In this document: positions 24,402-33,542 of the stretch, one piece after another
Position numbering within the stretch: the stretch's first letter is position 1
Layout of the letters: every line of letters begins with the position of its first letter
Assembly: GCA_007449985.2 (NCBI GenBank)
Contig: VIIQ02000088.1
Coordinates: 310,001-374,000, forward strand
Direction: 5' to 3'
Source of the DNA: Desmodesmus armatus
Lineage: Eukaryota > Chlorophyta > Chlorophyceae > Sphaeropleales > Scenedesmaceae
DNA: 64,000 nt
Notes under the pieces: model-generated
Told to the model about the DNA's origin: nothing
The model's database searches: none
The model's input: the letters and a program-made list of their open reading frames with translations, nothing else
Program-made: the position numbers and the translations under genes

Positions 24402-27400
24402 CCCACCCCCCCTCCATAACCCCCCCCCCCCCTACTCACCTGCCTCTTGACTTGCTGCCATCAGTCTGTTTATATGCTGCACCAGCAGTTCACCCGCCCC
24501 CTCCTTACCCTTCACCCCCCACACACACACACTCGACTGCCCCCCCCCCCGCTACACACACAAGCCGTCAACTGTCTTTCACTCACCTTTTCCCTCAGCT
24601 GCTGCCATCAGTCCCTCCATATGCTGCACGAGCAGCTCAACGGCCCCCTCCTCCCCCTCACGCACCCAACCAACCCCCTTCTGCCCCCCACCCACCCTCC
24701 TCATCCACATCCCCCCCTCTCAACAAACCCCTCACCTTCCTCCCCACGTGCCGGCTCCTCACTTGCCATCAGTCCCTCAATATGCTGCACCAGCACTTCA
24801 GCAGCCCCCACCTCCCCCTCACGTACAGCCAGCTCCAGCGGCAGTTTGCCAGATTTGTTGCTGGCCCAAATGTTGCAGCGCCGCGCTGTGGCACAGTCCA
24901 GCAGGGCAGCAAGGACACCTGCGGGAGGGGGTACATTGTGCAGGGGGGGTGCAAGGGGGGGGGGTGTATGCATCCCGACACGACAGGGGACATGAGATGG
25001 ACGACATTCTGCCAGCGGTTGCCTTGGTTGCTGAAAACTGTCCACCATTAATTTGCAATCAATTGGCTCCTGTGGAATGCATGTTGCTTGCGTGTGGTCT
25101 GTCATCTACAACTGCCTTGATACTGCATCAAAAGTGCAACCAGCCCAGAGGCAAGCAGCAACAGCAGCCAGACAGGTAACCGAGGGGGGTACCCTGCAGC
25201 TGCAACAGCCCACCTGTGTGTCCCTTGAGTGCTGCCAGGTGCAGTGGGGTGTTGTTGTGGCGGCCCCCTGCTGCAGTGACGTCTGCACCTGACTCCAGCA
25301 GCAGCTGAACAACAGGGAGGTGGCCCCAAGTGACGGCTTCGTGGAGGGGTCGGACACCACTGCCTGTGTGGTGGTGGTGGGGGGGGGGGGGAGAGGGGCG
25401 GAGAGCATGTAAGGAAGCGTGTGTGTGTTAGGCACGGAGAATATACGTGTAGCTAGCATAGTATGAACATGCAGGGGTGGGGGGGGGGGGGGGAAGAGCA
25501 CGTCAGGAGTGTGTGTGTGTTGGGGGGGGCAGTGAGAGCAGCAGCTGAACAACGGGGAGGCGATCCCAAGTAACGGCTTGGTGAAGGGGGCGGACACCAC
25601 GTCCTGTATGTGGGGCGGGGGGGGGGGGGCAGGGGGAGGGGGAGGGGAGCTTGTCAGAAAGGGTGTGTGTGTGGTGGTGATGGGGGAGGGCGGAGGGAAG
25701 AGGAACCCAGGGGGGGGGCAGGGGGGCGTGTGAGGCGAGGAGGGCAGGGGGTTCCAACTAGCACCGTGGGCAGCTGCACAACGGAGAGGTCGCCCGAGCT
25801 GACTCTCTTTCAATTACAGTCACAGTATCTAGCACAGCAAGGTCGTGCAACCAGCAAGGGAGCCAGAGGCTCACTGACGTTTTCAACGTCAGCGTCAAAG
25901 CCACATCAGCACCAACACCACCATGTTGCCACCATTCCCTCCCTCCCACCCTCCCTCCCTCTTGTATCTGCCAAATCCCCCCCCCCCAGCACAGCCACCT
26001 GCCCCTATTTCAATGTCCCCTATCTCAGTTTGGAGTTGAAGGACATCAAAACAGCGGCCGCGTGGTGGTGTGCCAGGGGGGGCAGGCGGAGGAGGGGGTT
26101 GCTCAAAGTGGACCAATATCAGAGGGCGGGATAGAGGGAGGTCAGGCCCCTATTCAGTCTCGAGTCAGTGGACAATCAAACAGGGGCAGCGGGTGGGTGT
26201 GCTGGGCGAGGGACGTAACTGCCGGCAGCTAGCAGCACAACCTGGCCCCCGCGGGGGGGGGGGGGGGGGGGGGGGGGTTCTCCATCCATCTCTCCACTTG
26301 CTGCCAACCTTTTCAGGCCGCCCCCCTCGCTGCCCCCTCTGTGCCCCCCTACCCCAACCCCTGCTGCCCCCCCCCCTCCCAAACAACACACTTGTCAGCA
26401 AGACCCATCATCCCACTGCGCTGACACCCCAACAGCCAGCAACAGCCGCACAACATCATGATGCTTCATGATGCCTCCCTTCCCCCCCCCACATCTCCCC
26501 TCCCAATATGCCCCCCCCCCTCCCCCCCCCCCACCCCCCACACACAAACTCACCCACCTCCTGCCACGGCCTTGACGTCAGCCCCAGCAGTCAGCAGCAA
26601 GCACCCCTGCCCTCCCCCCTCCCCTCTCCACACGCAGACCACTTGGCTTGAATCTGGCTCAGTGTCTTACGCACAACCCTTTCAAACATCTCATCCCATC
26701 CTATCCCACTACCCTCACCTACTGCTGTTGCCTCGACGTCAGCCCCGGCAGCTAGCAGCAGCCGCACCACCTGCCTCCTCTCCCTCTCTGACCATGTTCG
26801 CCCCTCACCCCTCCCTGCCCCTCCCTAACCCCTCTCGACCCCCCCCCCCTCTCCCCTCTGCCCCCTGTTGGCCCCTCAAACCCTCAACACCCCCCTCCCT
26901 TCCCTCTGACCCCTTGTTGGCCCCTCACACCTGACCTTCACTGATGTCAGCCCCGGCCGCCAAGCACGGCACCACCTCCCTCCCTCTCTTGTCTGCCCAC
27001 ATTAGTTCCCCCCCCCTGACCCCTCTCCACCCCTGTTTGCCCCTCAGCCCCCCCCCCCCTTCCACACCCACCTGCTGCTGCCTCAATGTTAGCTCCAGCT
27101 GCCAGCAGCAGCCGCACCACCTCAAGATGACCATTGCTGCAGGCCAGGTGCAGCGGGGTCTTGAGGGAGAAACGCCGCCGAGCATTCACGTCACCCACAC
27201 CCTTTTGAAGCAGCCGCTGTACTGTCTCGTGTCACCTGCCTCTGTAGGGACAGCCGACGGGGCACATGGGGAAGAACACAGCATACCAAACATCGGTTGG
27301 AGTCAAAACAGTTGCAGTTGCAGGCTGTCGCTCTGCAGGGTGTGTGTGTGTGTGTGTGTTGGGGAGGGGGGGGGTGTCATCTTGTGGGAGGACTGCAGCC

Positions 27401-28401
27401 GAGCATTTCCTTTCGCAGGCCCCCTCCCTGAAGCAGCCGCTGCACTGTGTCGAAATCCCCTGCCTCTGTTTGTGTGTGTGTGTGTTGTGGACAGGCGATT
27501 TGCACAGCACACAGGGACACGGGACACAACATGTAGTGTCAGCTGCCATAAACACGGTGTGGGAGGCTCAACAGGGCGCCCTGAGCACCTTGTGTGCGAC
27601 ACACAGTCGTGCGTTCCGCATGAAACCCCCCCTTCTGCAGCAGCAAATGCACTGTGCACAAATTTGGTGAGGGGGGGGGGGGGGTTTACCAGTGCATGCT
27701 TTTGCTGCTGGGCGGTACTCTCCATACTGAGCCAGGTCCTGAAAAGGAAGGACACACGCGTTCAGAAGGCCTGCAGCAAGATCGTCAAACAATATCATCA
27801 CCACCACCCCAAACACACACTCCCCGAAATGCAAATTCTGAACAGACGTGGTATGGTAGCCGCATGCACAACTCGGCTACAACTGGTAGTCACCACACGC
27901 CATGCACACACACCCATGGGTCAGTCCTTCAGGCAAGTTTCAAGACAGTCAAACTTCAACACATCAAGACAATCATTTGCTGTGCTAGCACACAACAGGA
28001 CCACAATGAATGCAGCTACTACGAGTGCCCCTGCTGCTGAGGCCAAGGGTTTAGAGATGTGTTTTGTTGAGGGATGGGGACCCACCTGCAGCACCATGCA
28101 GCTCCGTGTAGCTCTCATCACCCTCGCTATCAGCTGCATCGGCGTCTGAGTCAGCAGAAGCATCATCTGCTTGACTGGCTGAGGACATGTCAATATCACT
28201 GCTGGAGAGCAACGCCCGCTCATCATCATCGAGACTGTCGGAAAAATCGGAGCTGTATCCGTAGCCACCGAAGCCATAGCCTGGTCCAAGATCAGAGGAG
28301 AAGGAATCTTCTAGGTCGGTGTCCATGTGGTCCCAGAAGGGATCACTGCTCCTGGCTGCCAGAGACAATAAGACGCGTGGAGGGCCTGTAGCAGATCTCA
28401 A
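19508..28401 (-). CDS. Ankyrin-repeat protein with Lys/Gln-rich C-terminal tail
   Basis: The N-terminal exon, 28401-28086, is acidic and Ser-rich and ends ESYTELHGAAG. Ankyrin exons follow: about 27240-27060 (TPLHLACSNGHLEVVRLLLA), 25363-25214 (GVRPLHEAVTWGHLPVVQLL and NNTPLHLAALKGHTG) and 24918-24763 (SGKLPLELAVREGEVGAAEV). The 25214/24918 junction is phase 1 and completes a repeat exactly. Later pieces are 23547-23438 (ending LLALKYRQ), a segment reading LYAEARERFVEE at about 22750-22670, and AMVTAWQDNLAARPL near 21280. The tail, 21043-19508, carries about six SSKKHKKHKREQQQQ units and ends in a run of Lys. Ankyrin repeats bind proteins; the tail suggests a nucleolar or nuclear site, by inference. 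One frame change near 21010 is needed. The middle exon joins are not all resolved, so two genes remain possible. Confidence 0.65.
19900..20960 (-). repeat. Tandem Lys/Gln repeats in the ankyrin gene tail
   Basis: About six coding units of 80-130 bases share SSKKHKKHKRE, then a CAG run, then an Ala-rich linker with EGAAA. They lie head to tail and in frame. Confidence 0.85.
21256..21570 (-). repeat. Three tandem copies of an exon segment (AMVxAWQ unit)
   Basis: Copies at about 21256-21300, 21350-21400 and 21513-21560 encode AMVTAWQDNLAARPL, AMVPAWQESLAARPL and AMVMAWQDSLAARPL. Each is preceded on the sense strand by a splice-acceptor-like CAG. Only the lowest-coordinate copy continues into the long downstream frame. 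Confidence 0.8.
21740..22760 (-). repeat. Five copies of an exon end with its splice donor (YAEARERD unit)
   Basis: Copies at about 21750-21800, 22103-22155, 22310-22345, 22438-22520 and 22666-22750 encode versions of LYAEARERDIEE. Four are followed directly by GTGAGTG or GTGAGTA-like donors; the 22310 copy has decayed. The two highest-coordinate copies also keep LLLRLGGPxLPH upstream. C-runs and a (CCA)n tract separate the units. Confidence 0.8.
22224..22271. repeat. (CCA)n microsatellite
   Basis: A run of CAC/CCA triplets lies in the interval between exon-end copies, next to C-runs and CACACA tracts. Confidence 0.9.
23265..23690 (-). repeat. Exon 23547-23438 and two partial copies
   Basis: The exon reads NTEGALSEQARVWTNDPYAA and ends LLALKYRQ before GTAGGA. 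A copy of its 5' end with the acceptor sits at about 23690-23650 (GDDTEGAICW). A copy of its 3' end with the donor sits at about 23310-23266 (LLAALKHRQ before GTAGAT). Confidence 0.7.
23766..23945 (-). repeat. Two copies of a VALESSxNYHS segment
   Basis: Sense-strand copies at about 23830-23766 and 23945-23885 encode LHKVALESSLNYHS and LHQVALESSVNYHS. I cannot tell which, if either, is a used exon. Confidence 0.65.
24100..24918 (-). repeat. Ankyrin exon end repeated five times
   Basis: The exon 24918-24763 ends LVQHIEGLMA just before GTGAGG. Decaying copies of that end lie at about 24665-24605 (ELLVQHMEGLMA), 24520-24467 (ELLVQHINRLMA), 24340-24283 (ELLVQPMEGLMA) and 24160-24110 (EVLVCHMKGL). 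Divergence from the exon rises with distance. Confidence 0.8.
25214..25800 (-). repeat. Ankyrin exon start repeated upstream, three copies
   Basis: The exon 25363-25214 opens with an acceptor and GVRPLHEAVTWGHLPVVQLL. A copy at about 25600-25540 reads GVRPLHQAVTWDRLPVVQLL and keeps its acceptor. A shorter relic at about 25800-25770 reads GDLSVVQLP. Confidence 0.8.
26215..27190 (-). repeat. Ankyrin half-repeat copied about six times
   Basis: The exon around 27190-27060 contains EVVRLLLAAGANIEAAA before GTGGGTG. Copies with the same helix-loop lie at about 26975-26935 (VVPCLAAGADISE), 26775-26735 (VVRLLLAAGADVEATA), 26605-26560 (LLLTAGADVKAVA), 26460-26425 (DVVRLLLAVGVSA) and 26245-26215 (QVVLLAAGS). 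C-runs separate them. Confidence 0.8.
27200..27665 (-). repeat. Exon start DTVQRLLQ copied three times
   Basis: Copies at about 27240-27200, 27465-27425 and 27665-27620 encode variants of DTVQRLLQKG, the first two after a GGCAG acceptor. The 27465 copy fits the phase of the N-terminal exon (LHGAAG then DFDTVQRLL) but its body is broken. The 27240 copy continues into the ankyrin repeat but lacks one base near its acceptor. Confidence 0.7.
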
Positions 28402-29637
28402 CGTATGAAAGAGTGATTCAATTACGCCTCCCAGGCAGCAGAACGTACTGGGCTGGAGAAGGTTGCCTGCTGTTGTGTGAAGGAGCTGAGATCACTGCTT
28501 CATTTGGCGGGGCCGCTGTTTGTAGGCACACGGGTCTGCAACCACAGCTTGGATCTATCTGATCTCATCGACCCACATCTCCAAGCCACAGGGACGCGTT
28601 GATATGCTGCTGCGTGATAAGCCCTTGATCTGCGACTCAGTTCTGGAAAGTATGATAACTTCTGAGCAGCTTTTTTTACTTCAAATAAATACCGCTTGCT
28701 ATTTGCATTTGAATCTCGCACTGCACAGCAGAAGGAGCAGCAGTGGCCATGAGCTCGAGAGGAAATCCTGCTAGTGACACCACATGTACATAGTTGCTTC
28801 TATTTCTAATAAATAACAGGCGACCCATATCTGCTGGTGAAAAGGGGCAACCTTACAAAGCACACATCTCTATGTGAGGGAGTTTCATCAACCAATCAAC
28901 TGTACAAGTACTTGTACAGTGCAAGGTCTGCTTCCACCTCACCTCACTTCACCTCACAACAACCGATACACAGCTTCTACAACTACCACTCAGCGCTAAT
29001 GCGTCCTGTGGACACATCCCTCGGGTATTTCGTATGGCTCCCAAAGCGATCAATCTGGTCTGGATCCACCGCCTGCCATGATGATGTACAGATGGACCCA
29101 AAGCGGTGTGCAGCAGGCGTCAGTGTTGATTTTCCAGAACAGCCAGTGTCCACCACAAGGATCCACTGTTGGCGGTACAGCATGAAACACCAAGCTTCAC
29201 TTTGCAGGCATGCAGCACTGTTTCCAGGATGCTGACACCCTATGGGGAGTACAGCAGCTTCAGCCGCTGCGATCTTACTACAACCCTATGGGGAGTTGCA
29301 AGCATGGCCAGGCTAACGAGCAGAACACAGGCACAAATTCCCAGTCATGACTGGAATAAAAAATGTGCCTCTAGGGCCCGCTGGCAGGCACTGGCACCAG
29401 AGCAGGACTGCTGCGCAGCCACAGATTGCACTGCCCACACAAGCAGCTGATGCCTACTGCGTGTGCTCTGCATAACAGATGCATGCGCAGGTTGCCTTTG
29501 AGCAAGGCAGACTCACTGATCATGCCTGAGCGCGCATGTATGCACAATCAGAAAAATATGCAGGTGATCACCAAACAACGCTTCAACACTGACGACTCAA
29601 CAGCAATGGCTAGAAAACTGTGTCCAAGGCTACCATA
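28402..29637. other. Intergenic, no gene supported
   Basis: Spacer between the ankyrin gene start and the 3' end of the second LRR copy. It holds a perfect 22-bp palindrome at 28899-28920 and two copies of ACCCTATGGGGAGT at about 29237 and 29283. No frame looks coding. Confidence 0.5.
28899..28920. repeat. Perfect 22-bp palindrome
   Basis: Each half is ACTGTACAAGT followed by its exact complement, with no spacer. It lies about 500 bases upstream of the ankyrin gene. It could be a dimeric protein-binding site or chance; no neighbour copy was seen. Confidence 0.85.
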
Positions 29638-32044
29638 TCAACGAAACACCAGGCCTGACTCTGCTAGTGATGCCGCTGCTTGCTGAGCCTCAGCCTTTGG
29701 CGGCACTGCAGGGTCCCCGCCGTAACTGCTGAGGTACTGCAACACCTGGCGCCACACAGGCTCATCACTAGGGTCCTGCACAGCGATAGCAGAACAGACA
29801 CACAGGCGTGGTAGGGTGAGGAGCGTGTCTGCAGGGCACTAGCCTGGTGAAGTAGTCATACCCTGGGGCCAGCACAGCAGCCAGGTGCAGACGTGGTGAA
29901 TAACATGTTGATTGGGGGGTGGAGCAACAACATGTGCTGGACAAGCTTGACAGGCAGAACACCCCTTAGCATAGCTCACCTCATCATCAAGTCAGGAAAT
30001 GAGAGCCAGCCGGGTCCATGGTCAGGCATGCAGCCATATGTGAGGTGTGTCTGCTCCCTTAGCTGCGTCAGCTGCAGCAGCAGCCTCTGTGGGCTTGCAC
30101 CCCTCCTCCACCTGCAGCTCCCGCAGCCCTGTCAGCTCACACACCCCTGCCAACCCCACTGAGCCTCTAGCAGGGCGCAAGATCAGGCTGCGCAGCCCGC
30201 TCAGCCCCTGCAGTGCGGCAGCAGCTCTGTGCCGTGCTGCAAGCATCGCAAGGTAAGGGACTGAAGCGCAGGGCAGCAGCTGACCAGGCGACTACCCTCA
30301 GGTGCTGCTGCAATGCCCTCCCCAGGGTGGAAAACAGGTCCGATGTTCAAGTGCTGCAGGTGTGGCAGCTGCCGCCGGCAGGGAGAGGTGCTGCCACACA
30401 CCTTCCGGCATGCAGGCACTGCTGATATTTGGCGCTGCACTTGCTGCTCGCTGTCAGGGCCCGCGTAGGCTGCTGCTGGGGGAAAAGCCTCCTCCTCCCT
30501 CAAACACTCGTCGAGGGTGAGGCTCGTCAGCTGCTGCATCTGCTGTAGCTGGGACAGCAGCTCTGAGACCGCTGCTGCCCCACCAGCAGGTACCCCATAT
30601 CCAGCTCCAGGTGCTGCAGCAGGGTCTTGCCTGCCAGGGCGGCCGGCTCCAAATCAAAGGCGGCACTGTCGACCCCTGACAGCGTCAGGCATGTGAGGTG
30701 CTGTGCATCTGGAAGAGTGTCGGCGTTGAACCTGCAAACACAGTCATACACATGCAGCTCACACAGTACCTGCAGAGCTCATGCCAGCCCCTACTGAAGT
30801 TGCAGAGTGAGATAGTCACGGCACTCAGTGACAGTCATCATTCTCAACGAGAGGGGGCTGGGGTGTAACCAGTACAGTACAACCGAAAATGTGACCTCCA
30901 AGCCGCAAAAGCCTCAGCACTTCCCTGTGGGTCTGAACATACACACCTGTAGCTGCAGGAAGGCGCCAAATACAGGTGGACCAGTCGGGTCAAAGGCGCC
31001 AGGTGCTGGAGGTCAACAGGCTCATCAATGTCATCATCATAGCCACTAAGCCAGACATTTGCGAGTTCAAGGTACGTCAGCTGTGGCAGCTCCACCAGCA
31101 GCATCTGGGTTTGGCAGCAAACAAGACAACACAAAGAGTCAGCACACACAAGTTTTTTGGTGCGGGACTGGGCCAGGACAATTTGTGACTGTCCGTAATC
31201 AAGCATCAATTTGACTCACGGTCAGTGTCTGTCACACAGCTGTGTAATGAATGAGCCCGGCTGTTCCCATGCATGTTTGAGGGCTAAGGAAAAACAGTAT
31301 CGGATGCTACACTTCCCTCCCCAGGTTCAATATCATGCCTGGGATGTACTCCCTACCTCAACGGCTCACTTGCTCCCACACACTCACTCCTCCTTACACC
31401 CACCCGCCCGCCTGCCAGCCCGCCCGCCCACCCACTTACCCACCCACTTGCCCACCCACCCACCTGCCCACCCACCCACCTGGGAATACCACCACCCCCT
31501 CATCGTTGATATCCACCCTGCAGCAGAGGTGCTCCAGACCAGGCAGCAGGGCCAACAGTGCCTCAAGCGCATCCCCACCCTCCTCACACCCCATCGTGAA
31601 GTTATCAAGACGCAGCTGCTTCAGAGGAGGGGCCGCAGCAGCAAGAGCCTCCAGTATGCCCTCACAGCCGCTGCCAGGCAGCAGTTGCAGGTTCACACAG
31701 TCAAGCTGCAGGCTGGTGAGCTTGGTGAGGGTGGCTGGCAGGTGGCCGAGGAAGACTTCCTGTTGCTCCTCCTCACACTGCAGGATGATGCTCTCCACAT
31801 GCTTGCCGTGAGAGGCCAGGTACACATCTACAAGGCTGTCCAGCTGCTGCTGGGACTTCATCTCCAAGTTGATGCTGCTGAGCACCAGCACAGCTGCCTG
31901 GTGCAGCCTGCTGTGGGCTCTGGCGGCACTTAGTACGCTGCGCTGGTCCATGGCTGCGCAGAACTGCAGCACCGCCAGCAGGCAGGGGTCTGGCAGCGCA
32001 AGTAGGGACACTGCAGCATCATGAGCTGTATGCCTAGTAGTCAT
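29638..32044 (-). pseudogene. Second LRR gene copy, frame broken in several places
   Basis: Exons parallel the first LRR gene: 32044 to about 31480, 31104-30947, 30731-29980, and a last exon 29775-29638 ending in a stop. Exon 1 is intact (VSLLALPDPCLLAVLQF, LTSLQLDCVNLQLL, ALLALLPGLEHL). The third exon needs several frame changes between about 30600 and 30060: LELDMGYLLV, MQQLTSLTL, MPEGVWQHLSLP, RQLPHLQHLNI, LRSLILRPARG and LLLQLTQLREQTHL lie in different frames. The last exon carries DEPVWRQVLQ. The intron after exon 1 is a (CCCACCCACCTG)n-like repeat, so its donor is ambiguous. Degenerate sequence or many local errors would both explain this; I favour a decaying paralogue. Confidence 0.7.
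31385..31480. repeat. CCCACC-type minisatellite at an intron start
   Basis: Variants of CCCACCCACCTG are repeated directly after the coding end of LRR copy 2, giving several alternative GTGGGT or GTAAGT donors in different phases. Confidence 0.8.
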
Positions 32045-33092
32045 GGCTGGGTGAATTGGTATACTTTTGATCTCAGTGGCACGATCAGGGGATGGTGGCA
32101 GTGTTCCACAACAGGCAGAGCTGGGTGGTTGGGTGAAAGCTTGTTGGACAGGAAGAACGCAAGGCAACAAACTGGGGTCATCAACAAAACAACAAAAGTA
32201 GACAAGACTCGACGTGTACATGCAAACAGCGACCAAGCTCAGTTGCAGAAGATATGAACTCAATTCAGTTCAAATTTGCTTTGAATTGATGGTGGTTGGT
32301 GGTATGTGTGCGGTCCATGGCAGGGGTATTATGTCGACGTGTGCGCGTGCGTACACCTGAATCTTTGCCTTACGTTGCAGTAAGCAGCTGGAATCATCGT
32401 CCACTTCTGACTTCTGGCTCTGCAGTTGAGCCAGACAACAGAACCCTGCACACAGATTGCCTTAATGGCTTGCGTCGGTATGCAGGTCAGTCTGACAAAG
32501 GGCTCCGCCATACAACTGTCCACCAACAGTAACTGCATTGTCCAGGTGCTGTGCTGCACAGCACCACCACATGGCATTGGCGCAGGGCCCAGCACGCACG
32601 TCTGCTTGTGGTGCAGACAAACTTAAAACGAACTGACTCAAACTACAGCACGCAGTTGGGGGCCATGCTGGTGCGTGAGCTGGGCAGCAACCAAAAACCT
32701 GCCTTGACAATGCGTACGTCTGCCCAACTTGCAGGACTCCATGTGGCAAGCACCAGTCACCGCTAGGGACCCTGTGGTGTGACTGTACTCTACAACGCTG
32801 CAGGTAGGCGCCTGCACGGCAGCTACAGTACTGATTGTGGGTGCTGATGTTGTACTGGGCGGCGTCTGCTGGTGTCCACCAGTCACACCCACAGGTTGCC
32901 CCATACATTCGACTGGCAGGAATGTACTGCGCAGCACACATGCTTCTGCTGCTCAGTCCACCGAAAGGTGCCAAGGGTTTGACATATTGCACACCCCAGA
33001 CAGCTGTGGAACATGGTGTGTGTTGTATACGACTTGACTGCCACCTGCTGTGCTGTGCTGGGGGCGTGCTGTGGTGTGCTGTGATGCTGCAG
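32045..33092. other. Divergent intergenic region
   Basis: About 1 kb between the start of LRR copy 2 (minus) and the SAND gene (plus), so it should hold both promoters or 5' untranslated exons. No TATA box or repeated motif could be assigned with confidence. Confidence 0.4.
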
Positions 33093-33507
33093 ATGGCCAA
33101 GAGCACACCCAACAAGAGCCCTGCCCCAGCGCAGGCAGCCAAAGTACCCCGCAAGCAAAGCGCCAGCAAGGGGCATGGCAGGCAGCAGCAGCAGCAGCAG
33201 GGGGGGCAGGATGGTCTGGTCCCTATCGTGTGTGGGGCCCAGAGTGCCCTGTTTGACCCCGCGGCATTCAAAGTGCAGTTGGATGACGGCAGCTGGGTGA
33301 GGCCCTCAGCCTTTGAGAGGCTAGGGGGTAAGGAGGCCAGCAAAAAGTGGAAGGTCAGCCTGTATGTAATGACAGCAGACGGGGGCCGGGTCCAGATTGG
33401 CAGGTGGCTCGAGCAGCAGGGCATTGAAGGCCCGGCCCCTCTGCAGCGGAAGCAAGCCCCAAGCAAGAAGCGGAAGCGGCAGCAGCAGGATGAAGAAAAT
33501 GAGGGGG

Positions 33508-33542
<35 letters not shown>

